Part shown: positions 1 through 7,877 of the stretch, piece after piece
How the letters are laid out: every line of letters begins with the position of its first letter
Numbering within the stretch: position 1 is the first letter of the stretch
Origin: Cyclobacteriaceae bacterium
Lineage (GTDB): Bacteria > Bacteroidota > Bacteroidia > Cytophagales > Cyclobacteriaceae
Assembly: GCA_030589835.1 (NCBI GenBank)
Contig: JAUUZS010000050.1
Coordinates: 1-13,016, forward strand
DNA length: 13,016 nucleotides
Direction of reading: 5' to 3'
Made by a program: the position numbers and the translations under genes
Notes under the pieces: generated by a model
Databases searched by the model: none
Told to the model about the DNA's origin: nothing
Seen by the model: only the letters and a program-made list of their open reading frames with translations

Positions 1-141
1 ATTCCAGTACGCTTATTTGTGACCAACAAGGGATTGGCAAAGTTAGAAATCGCCCTGGCAAAAGGAAAAAAACTCCATGACAAAAGGCATGATATCAAAG
101 AAAAAGATTTAAAAAAGGAACTGGCCAGGTTAAAGATATAA
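1..141 (+). CDS. smpB: SsrA-binding protein SmpB, C-terminal fragment
   Basis: Reading frame 1 is open from the first base to TAA at 139-141 and gives the last 46 residues of a protein cut by the window edge. The fragment has the SmpB ending: '[20 protein letters not shown]' followed by a very basic tail with KKLHDKR, IKEKD and a final ELARLKI. SmpB binds tmRNA and brings it to stalled ribosomes for trans-translation; the basic C-terminal tail lies in the empty mRNA channel of the ribosome. The last Lys/Arg-rich helix is complete, so the 3' end of the gene looks intact. The stop codon touches the ATG of the next gene (TAAATG), which suggests one transcript with the peptidase and HNH genes. 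Confidence 0.92.
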   Translation: MPVRLFVTNKGLAKLEIALAKGKKLHDKRHDIKEKDLKKELARLKI

Positions 142-933
142 ATGAAAAGTAATAGTAAAGGTATTTGCAGATTGGGAATAGTTCCCGTTCGTGCCACCGC
201 TGATGACCGGGCTGAGATGGTTTCTCAGCTTATATTTGGAGATCATTATAGCATAAATGAGTATTCTGAAAATGGGAAATGGGCCAAAATCACCATCGAA
301 TTTGATCAATACGAAGGATGGATAGATGTATCACAACACACAGAGATATCAAAAGAATATTTTGAACATCTCAATAATACAGAATTCAAAATTTCAACAG
401 ATATCACCTCCACAATTCTCTACAAAAGAAGACTTATTCAGATCGTAACAGGAAGTGTACTACCGATATCCAGCTACGAACTTTTTGAAGTTAACGAACA
501 ATTTGCCTTTAATGGCGTATCAAAGAACATTGGCGAAAAACAAGGCTTTGATTTCCTGAAACACATCATTACGAATTATTTGAACGCACCATACCTTTGG
601 GGAGGAAAAACTCCTTTTGGTATAGATTGTTCAGGATTAACCCAACAGATTTTCAAACTTTGTGGCTATAAATTGCAAAGAGATGCCCATGAACAATATC
701 AACAAGGCATCAACGTCGGGGAGCTGGCAGCCGCCCTACCAGGGGATGTGGCATTTTTTATAAATGAAAAAAACAAAATTTCCCATGTGGGGATTATCAT
801 GGAAGATCAGGACATCATCCACGCTTCGGGTTTTGTGAGAAAAGACAAATTGGATGAAAAGGGCATATATAATGTGGAATTATCAACCTATACTCATACT
901 TTAGAAGGAATTAAGCGCTTTTTGAAAACATGA
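142..933 (+). CDS. NlpC/P60 (C40) family peptidase with N-terminal SH3-like domain
   Basis: The 263-residue protein has a bacterial SH3-like region at about residues 10-65 (starting GICRLGIVPVRAT, ending EGWIDVSQ), a second SH3-like linker to about 120, and an NlpC/P60 domain at about 135-262. The catalytic signature is visible: YLWGGKTPFGIDCSG with Cys163, SHVGI with His215, and IIHASG with His227 as the likely polar third residue; the PGDVAFF turn is at 200-206. Family members cleave gamma-D-Glu to diamino acid bonds in peptidoglycan stem peptides. No signal peptide is visible (MKSNSKGICRLG), which argues for a cytoplasmic role such as recycling of muropeptides, or for export by an unseen route. 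The start is fixed by its abutment to the smpB stop. The end overlaps the HNH start by four bases (ATGA). The exact substrate cannot be read from sequence. Confidence 0.88.
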   Translation: MKSNSKGICRLGIVPVRATADDRAEMVSQLIFGDHYSINEYSENGKWAKITIEFDQYEGWIDVSQHTEISKEYFEHLNNTEFKISTDITSTILYKRRLIQIVTGSVLPISSYELFEVNEQFAFNGVSKNIGEKQGFDFLKHIITNYLNAPYLWGGKTPFGIDCSGLTQQIFKLCGYKLQRDAHEQYQQGINVGELAAALPGDVAFFINEKNKISHVGIIMEDQDIIHASGFVRKDKLDEKGIYNVELSTYTHTLEGIKRFLKT

Positions 934-1445
934 CCATTAATGCACTTGTATTGAATCTAGACTATTCACCTCTAGCTATATGCTCGGTACAACGTGCGTT
1001 TCTACTTATTTATCTTCAAAAAGCCGATATGGTTAAGGCAAATGATACCTTAACTTTCCATACCGTTCGTGACACTTTCTCCATGCCTTCTGTAATAAAA
1101 CTCAACAGATATGTGAATGTCCCATACAAAGGCGTCGCACTCACGAGAGAAAACGTTTTCAAAAGAGATGGATTTAAATGCGGATATTGCGGAACAACTA
1201 AGGAGCTGACCTTAGATCATTTAATCCCTAAATCAAAAGGTGGAAAATCTTCGTGGAATAATCTTGTTACCGCCTGTAAAAGATGCAATTCAAGGAAAGG
1301 GGATTACTCCCCTGAAAACGCGGGTTTGAAATTGACCTTTCGACCCTACCGGCCATCATACATCATGTTCTTAAAACTCATATCCGGGAATTGTCTTGCA
1401 GAATGGGGGCCTTATCTCAACCAAAAAAACATTCGTGTTGCCTGA
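930..1445 (+). CDS. HNH endonuclease family protein
   Basis: The 171-residue protein has a conserved N-terminal part (LVLNLDYSPLAICSVQRAF) with no recognised catalytic motif, then an HNH nuclease domain at about residues 75-125. Visible elements are a zinc-binding CGYC (Cys84, Cys87) and CKRC (Cys116, Cys119), the LDHLIPKSKGG loop with His97 as general base, and WNNLVTACKRCN containing Asn111 and Asn120. After it comes a conserved tail with FRPYRPSYIMFL. Small HNH proteins of this kind are widespread and vertically kept in Bacteroidota; their biological role is not established, although the domain predicts metal-dependent DNA cleavage. Translation probably couples to the peptidase gene through the ATGA overlap. 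The stop lies only two bases from the stop of the opposing gene. I see no restriction methylase or mobile-element partner, so a housekeeping role is more likely than defence. Confidence 0.88.
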   Translation: MTINALVLNLDYSPLAICSVQRAFLLIYLQKADMVKANDTLTFHTVRDTFSMPSVIKLNRYVNVPYKGVALTRENVFKRDGFKCGYCGTTKELTLDHLIPKSKGGKSSWNNLVTACKRCNSRKGDYSPENAGLKLTFRPYRPSYIMFLKLISGNCLAEWGPYLNQKNIRVA

Positions 1446-1447
1446 CC

Positions 1448-2158
1448 TTAATGCAATCTTTTTCGTAACTGAGAAAAAATATAAAACATCTCAACGGCTA
1501 TGGTTCGGCAACTCTCTTCATAGATTTCGTCTTCAAGACCAGACCCCTCATACCCCACAGGATCATTATAATTCAGAAGTAATCTATGGTAGGTGCCTTT
1601 GATATTAGGCGTGTTGATGTCAGCATTTTCCTCGACCACCACAGCCATGAAATTTTCAACAGGATTTTTTACATGCCTTATCTTTTTAGGGAAGGCAACT
1701 ATAGGCTCAAGGCTGTAGGAATACTTTACCCGGTACACATCAATTCCGCCGACATTAGATTTATACACTATAAAGCCAGCCTTCTCCATGGTTATTATCG
1801 TATTCACAGATATTTCTACCGGTTTTATTCCTCCAGAAAAAGACTGAAATTTCGAAAATCCAAAATAATAAGCCGCCACATTTGACCAAATCTGGGTCAT
1901 CTGACTAATGGAAGACTGATGAGTACTTATAAACAATATTTGCCAGGGGTCTTTATTTTTTTCTTGTTCCTCAAGAAAATATACAATCTCATTCAGGCGA
2001 TACCTACGATCTTCAGCAATTTTCCGAAATTCTTTGGGGAAATCTTTTACATATTCATTCAATATTGGATAAAGTTCATTAATATCCGCCTCCTGTCCAT
2101 ATGAATGAAATGTTAAAAAAAACAATAAAACACTTAAACCAAATTTTGAAAATACCAT
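1448..2158 (-). CDS. Exported protein-tyrosine-phosphatase/ArsC-like protein lacking catalytic Cys and Arg (putative pseudophosphatase)
   Basis: From the ATG at 2158 the protein has 236 residues. It starts with a signal peptide (MVFSKFGLSVLLFFLTFHSYGQ, cleavage near SYGQ-E). The rest follows the fold order I recall for Bacteroidota low-molecular-weight tyrosine phosphatase/arsenate reductase-like proteins: an N-terminal helix pair (LYPILNEYV, then RYRLNEIVYFLEE), a P-loop strand (ILFISTHQSSISQ), IWSNVAAYYFG, FSGG, MEKAGF, NPVENFMAV, LNYNDP, and a C-terminal EMFYIFSQL. In active relatives the loop reads like CTHNSRRS (Cys-x5-Arg-Ser). Here it is STHQSSIS, so the nucleophile is Ser (codon AGT at 1925-1927) and the Arg position is Ile (codon ATT at 1907-1909). 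The Asp-Pro thought to hold the general acid remains. A longer start at 2191 is possible, but it would bury the signal peptide behind 11 residues. An unusual site and location; function unknown. Confidence 0.72.
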   Translation of the reverse strand: MVFSKFGLSVLLFFLTFHSYGQEADINELYPILNEYVKDFPKEFRKIAEDRRYRLNEIVYFLEEQEKNKDPWQILFISTHQSSISQMTQIWSNVAAYYFGFSKFQSFSGGIKPVEISVNTIITMEKAGFIVYKSNVGGIDVYRVKYSYSLEPIVAFPKKIRHVKNPVENFMAVVVEENADINTPNIKGTYHRLLLNYNDPVGYEGSGLEDEIYEESCRTIAVEMFYIFSQLRKRLH

Positions 2159-2228
2159 AATAATGCTTTTTATTTCAATCGCTCGCAGCAATTAGTTACT
2201 CCCTAATTGAACCGCAAGTTCAACCTTT

Positions 2229-2259
2229 CAAACTTATCAACAATTTTATAACTTGCAAA
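2229..2259 (-). promoter_or_regulatory. Bacteroidota -33/-7 promoter for the pseudophosphatase gene
   Basis: On the minus strand the -33 element TTTG (2256-2259) and the -7 element TAAGTTTG (2229-2236) match the Bacteroidota consensus exactly and are 19 nt apart. The start of transcription would fall near 2222-2224, leaving a leader of about 65 nt to the preferred ATG at 2158. Confidence 0.65.
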
Positions 2260-2504
2260 GTCAGCAATCATAGATTGCAGTCCCTATCACTTTTTTAATT
2301 AAAATTATCTCATATTCCGGAAACTCTATAATTATTATTCATGCTCATTACAGCCTAAATCTATCAGCGCATTTATGTTGTCTATTTCATTTTTTGCTCA
2401 ACTCAGCCATTAATTGCTGTTTATATAGGTATTGTTTTAAAATCTTTATACACCTAAATTTTCGTAAAATCGCCTGGCAACTACCATATTATATTCTGTC
2501 GTAG

Positions 2505-2558
2505 AAATTTAATTTTAGCGAATACCCTGAGAAACAGGCTTATTGTAAAATTTAATTT
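2505..2558. repeat. Long imperfect inverted repeat (hairpin)
   Basis: The outer arms AAATTTAATTTTA (2505-2517) and TAAAATTTAATTT (2546-2558) pair at 12 of 13 positions. Inside, AATA (2521-2524) pairs with TATT (2541-2544) and CCTG (2526-2529) with CAGG (2535-2538), around an AGAAA loop. There is no following T-run on the plus strand that would make it a clear terminator. It sits about 100 bases upstream of the oxoamine synthase promoter, so it could be a regulator site or a structured RNA. Confidence 0.5.
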
Positions 2559-2653
2559 GAGCAAGTCACGAATTAAGATTTCTTTTCCAGGATTCAATTC
2601 CTGTGTTAAGGGATAAAAGTATAGCCGCATCATGAGCAATTTCACTGGCTTAC

Positions 2654-2685
2654 TTTGGCCGAAAGGTATTAAAATGTTAGCTTTG
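2654..2685 (+). promoter_or_regulatory. Bacteroidota -33/-7 promoter for the oxoamine synthase gene
   Basis: TTTG at 2654-2657 and TAGCTTTG at 2678-2685 match the -33 and -7 consensus exactly, with a 20-nt spacer. Transcription would start near 2690, giving a leader of roughly 35 nt before the GTG at 2727. No Shine-Dalgarno sequence is properly spaced; an AAAGGA at 2694-2699 is too far upstream. Confidence 0.7.
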
Positions 2686-2726
2686 CAGCTTTAAAAGGAA
2701 TCAGATAGAATTTTAAATTTAGAAGC

Positions 2727-3974
2727 GTGGATATTTTTGATAAACTTGATATTAGCAAAACCCCACTAGGCAGATTTGCTGACGAGGATGACGGTTACTT
2801 TATGTTTCCAAAATTAGAGGGGGAAATTGCGCCCAGAATGCATTTTCAGGGCCGGGAAGTTCTTGTATGGAGTCTGAACAGTTATCTGGGTTTAGCAAAT
2901 CATCCGGAAGTAAGAAAAGCGGATGCTGACGCCGCAGCGGAATGGGGAATGGCCTATCCTATGGGGGCAAGAATCATGTCTGGCAATACCAAACAGCATG
3001 AACAATTCGAATCTGAACTTGCCGATTTTGTGAGCAAAGAAGACGCCATGCTCCTTAATTTTGGCTATCAGGGGGTCGTATCCATTATCGACACAGTAGT
3101 TGACCGGAAAGACGTGATTGTGTACGATGCCGAATCGCATGCCTGCATCATTGATGGTGTACGGTTGCATATGGGAAAACGCTTCATTTTTCCTCATAAT
3201 GATCTCGAAAATCTTGAAAAACAACTTAATAGAGCAACAAGAATTACCAATGAAACAGGAGGAGGAATCCTGGTGATCTCAGAAGGGGTATTTGGAATGT
3301 CTGGTAACCTGGGCGATCTCAAAGGAATTGTTGAGCTTAAAAAGAAATTTAACTTCCGTCTTTTGGTGGATGATGCTCATGGCTTTGGAACCATGGGTAA
3401 AACCGGCGCCGGTACTGGCGAACATTTTGGGGTCCAGAATGACATAGATATTTATATATCCACTTTTGCCAAGTCGATGGCAAGTATAGGAGCTTTTGTT
3501 GCTTGCGATAAAAAAGTAGTGAAATATCTACGCTATAATGTGAGGTCACAGATTTTTGCCAAATCCCTTCCAATGCCTTTAGTATTAGGGGGAATGAAAC
3601 GACTGGAATTGCTCAGGACACAACCTGAATTGAAAGCTCATTTATGGAAAATTGTCGAAGCCATTCAAAGCGGATTAAGACAGAAAGGCTATAATCTTGG
3701 CACCACTAAATCTCCTGTAACACCTGTGTTTTTAAACGGGACAGAATATGAAGCCGGTAATTTGATTTTGGACCTCAGAGAAAAATATAATATTTTCTGT
3801 TCTATGGTTATCTACCCTATTGTACCAAAAAATATCATTATGCTTCGCATAATTCCTACAGCAGTTCATTCGCTGGAAGATGTAAAAATCACGATAGATG
3901 CATTTGATGCTGTAAGGGAAAATTTGGAGTCAGGAGTATATAAAAAGGAGGGTATATTTAATTTTGAACAATAA
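2727..3974 (+). CDS. PLP-dependent alpha-oxoamine synthase (serine palmitoyltransferase / cysteate acyltransferase-like)
   Basis: This 415-residue enzyme starts at GTG; an in-frame TAG at 2706-2708 rules out a longer form. It is a fold-type I PLP enzyme of the oxoamine synthase family, which condenses an amino acid with an acyl thioester and releases CO2. Visible features are NSYLGLANHPEV (51-62), GYQG (113-116), ESHAC with the PLP-stacking His138, LVDDAHGFGTMG (213-224, Asp215/His218), and FAKS with the Schiff-base Lys249. Canonical Bacteroidota serine palmitoyltransferases read differently at the substrate loop (GSRFLNGT-like; here MGARIMSGNT) and at VDEAHG. It therefore belongs to a sister subgroup that I suspect includes cysteate acyltransferases of sulfonolipid (capnine) synthesis. 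The long N-terminal lead (DGYFMFPKLEGEI) is typical of that subgroup. Substrate assignment is inference; family membership is secure. Confidence 0.85.
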   Translation: MDIFDKLDISKTPLGRFADEDDGYFMFPKLEGEIAPRMHFQGREVLVWSLNSYLGLANHPEVRKADADAAAEWGMAYPMGARIMSGNTKQHEQFESELADFVSKEDAMLLNFGYQGVVSIIDTVVDRKDVIVYDAESHACIIDGVRLHMGKRFIFPHNDLENLEKQLNRATRITNETGGGILVISEGVFGMSGNLGDLKGIVELKKKFNFRLLVDDAHGFGTMGKTGAGTGEHFGVQNDIDIYISTFAKSMASIGAFVACDKKVVKYLRYNVRSQIFAKSLPMPLVLGGMKRLELLRTQPELKAHLWKIVEAIQSGLRQKGYNLGTTKSPVTPVFLNGTEYEAGNLILDLREKYNIFCSMVIYPIVPKNIIMLRIIPTAVHSLEDVKITIDAFDAVRENLESGVYKKEGIFNFEQ

Positions 3975-3999
3975 TTAATGAAAATATAGGTCGTTTTTA

Positions 4000-4027
4000 T
4001 TGATTAATGAACATTTTAGCTATATTG
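4000..4027 (+). promoter_or_regulatory. Weak candidate promoter for the histone H1-like gene
   Basis: TTG at 4000-4002 and TATATTG at 4021-4027 lie 18 nt apart and resemble a -33/-7 pair with one base missing from the -7 element. It would give a leader of about 45 nt before the ATG at 4077. The gene could instead be read from the upstream promoter, because no terminator separates the two genes. Confidence 0.3.
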
Positions 4028-4076
4028 CCTTAACAAAATCCAAACGTTTTTTTAACAATACCATAACATTTATAAG

Positions 4077-4253
4077 ATGAAAAGATTCGATGAACTTAAA
4101 GATTTAGTAATGTCACTTGAAGGTGATTTCCAGAAATTTTATGACAAAGAAAACCAGGCAGCTGGTACTCGAGTCAGAAAAGGAATGCAAGAATTGAAAA
4201 ATCTATCTCAGGAAATCAGAGTAGAAGTACAGGATATTAAAAACAAAGGATAA
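4077..4253 (+). CDS. Histone H1-like (Hc1-type) small protein
   Basis: The 58-residue frame begins at ATG 4077 and ends at TAA 4251-4253. The sequence starts MKRFDELKDLVMSLEGDF and contains the conserved block AAGTRVRKGMQEL followed by KNLSQEIRVEVQDIK. I recognise this as the short histone H1/Hc1-like protein found in many Bacteroidota, named after chlamydial Hc1. Unlike the chlamydial proteins it has no long Lys-rich tail and its charge is nearly balanced; it should form a helical hairpin. A nucleoid-associated role is assumed from the family name and has little direct support. The gene sits 102 bases after the oxoamine synthase and directly before a strong terminator, so it may be the last gene of that transcript. 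The reading frame, composition and terminator placement all support it being real. Confidence 0.85.
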   Translation: MKRFDELKDLVMSLEGDFQKFYDKENQAAGTRVRKGMQELKNLSQEIRVEVQDIKNKG

Positions 4254-4272
4254 TAAATATATCCCGGTTTAG

Positions 4273-4308
4273 AAATAAAAAAAGGAGCATTTGCTCCTTT
4301 TTTTATTT
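4273..4308. terminator. Bidirectional rho-independent terminator
   Basis: A 16-bp perfect stem (4273-4288 with 4293-4308) has a GGAGC/GCTCC core, a 4-nt ATTT loop, and flanking runs of seven A and seven T. It ends transcription from both sides: the histone H1-like gene on the plus strand, whose stop is 20 bases upstream, and dapA on the minus strand, whose stop is 25 bases away. Confidence 0.9.
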
Positions 4309-4332
4309 CCTATTTTTTAAATGTAAAGTGCT

Positions 4333-5199
4333 CTACAACAGTCCTTTAATTGTCAATATCAATTCTTCAGACGGGGACACCAAAGGAAGCCTTACATGAT
4401 TGTCACATATCCCGATTTGACGCAGAACCTCTTTAATTCCCACAGGACTTGCCTCTGAATACATATGAGGATTAATTTTATTCAGCTGAGCCAAATAGGA
4501 CAAGGCTGTTTTAGTATCGTGCTCGAGAGCGGCCTTTACCATAGAAGACATTTCCCTAGGAAAAGCATTGCCCAATACAGAAATAACCCCCACAGCACCA
4601 AGTGAAATCATGGGAACAGTACACATATCGTCCCCGGAAATCAACATAAAATCATCTGGTTTTCCAGATACGACATCAACTAATTGCCCGAAATCACCTG
4701 AAGCCTCCTTAATTCCTATTATATTTTCGTGGGCTGATAATGCTAAGGTAGTCGAGGCAGACATATTGCTTCCGGTACGTTTTGGGACATTGTACATGAT
4801 CAAAGGAACAGGACATGCATCTGCAATCGCTTCGTAATGCGCTATTATTCCTTTTTGGCTCGGCCTGTTATAATATGGGCTTACACTTAAAAGCGCATCA
4901 ACACCTATCCAATCCATTTCCCGGACATGGGCAACAGTATCCAATGTGTCATAACCTCCAGTACCATACACTACGGGAAGATTTCTTGGGTTATTTGCAT
5001 GAATACATTTCAGTAGCGCCCTCTTCTCCTCTTTGCTCGTCGTTGCCGACTCTCCGGTGGTGCCGTTTACGACAAAATAATCTACTCCCTCGCGGGCATT
5101 AAATTCTAAAAGTTTTTCGAAACCTTTATAATCTATTTGCAGTTCAGAGTTAAATGGCGTAACAAGTGCCACGCCAGTACCTTTGAATAAATCTTGCAT
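4333..5199 (-). CDS. dapA: 4-hydroxy-tetrahydrodipicolinate synthase
   Basis: The 288-residue enzyme condenses pyruvate with aspartate semialdehyde, the first committed step to diaminopimelate and lysine, in the cytoplasm. The (beta/alpha)8 barrel motifs are all present with a constant +3 shift from E. coli numbering: NGTTGES with Thr47/Thr48, SPYYNRP with Tyr110, YNVPKRTG with the proton-relay Tyr136 and carboxylate-binding Arg141, and GIKEASGD with the Schiff-base Lys164. This complete set favours DapA over the related aldolases (N-acetylneuraminate lyase, KDG aldolase). The length is normal for the family. It is the last gene of the ligA - DUF6913-like - dapA operon, nine bases after the upstream stop, and is followed by the shared terminator. 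No lysine riboswitch lies immediately before it. Confidence 0.95.
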   Translation of the reverse strand: MQDLFKGTGVALVTPFNSELQIDYKGFEKLLEFNAREGVDYFVVNGTTGESATTSKEEKRALLKCIHANNPRNLPVVYGTGGYDTLDTVAHVREMDWIGVDALLSVSPYYNRPSQKGIIAHYEAIADACPVPLIMYNVPKRTGSNMSASTTLALSAHENIIGIKEASGDFGQLVDVVSGKPDDFMLISGDDMCTVPMISLGAVGVISVLGNAFPREMSSMVKAALEHDTKTALSYLAQLNKINPHMYSEASPVGIKEVLRQIGICDNHVRLPLVSPSEELILTIKGLL

Positions 5200-5208
5200 A
5201 ATTTAATA

Positions 5209-7807
<2,599 letters not shown>

Positions 7808-7818
7808 TTATTGGACTA

Positions 7819-7849
7819 CAAATCTATATATTGTGCTCCATACTACAAA
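7819..7849 (-). promoter_or_regulatory. Bacteroidota -33/-7 promoter for the ligA operon
   Basis: On the minus strand TTTG (7846-7849) and TAGATTTG (7819-7826) match the consensus exactly with a 19-nt spacer. The start of transcription would be near 7812-7814, leaving a leader of about 15 nt before the ATG at 7798. It shows that ligA can be expressed independently of the interrupted M61 gene upstream. Confidence 0.72.
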
Positions 7850-7877
7850 TATTAAATGATCCTTTGGCTCATGGATT

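Larger units (their letters stand above)
2192..2726. other. Divergent non-coding region
   Basis: About 530 bases of AT-rich DNA lie between the two divergent genes, with no convincing reading frame on either strand. It holds a minus-strand promoter (2229-2259), a plus-strand promoter (2654-2685), a long imperfect hairpin (2505-2558) and a short inverted repeat CAGGA/TCCTG at 2588-2603. The stretch 2260-2500 shows nothing I can name. The size is generous for Bacteroidota, so a regulator site or small RNA could be present, but none is recognisable. Confidence 0.6.

Noticed and set aside
930..1445. HNH gene as part of a restriction or phage-defence island
   Set aside because: There is no methylase, toxin, transposase or other defence partner nearby, and the gene sits in a tight operon with smpB.
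1460..1480. Possible terminator hairpin (TTTTTC ... GAAAAA) near the convergent stops
   Set aside because: Only six A/T-rich base pairs with a large loop, inside the coding region, and with no G/C core.
1586..1885. Open reading frame on the plus strand opposite the pseudophosphatase
   Set aside because: It is antisense to a gene with clear family motifs, lacks its own promoter or domain signal, and its composition is that of a shadow frame.
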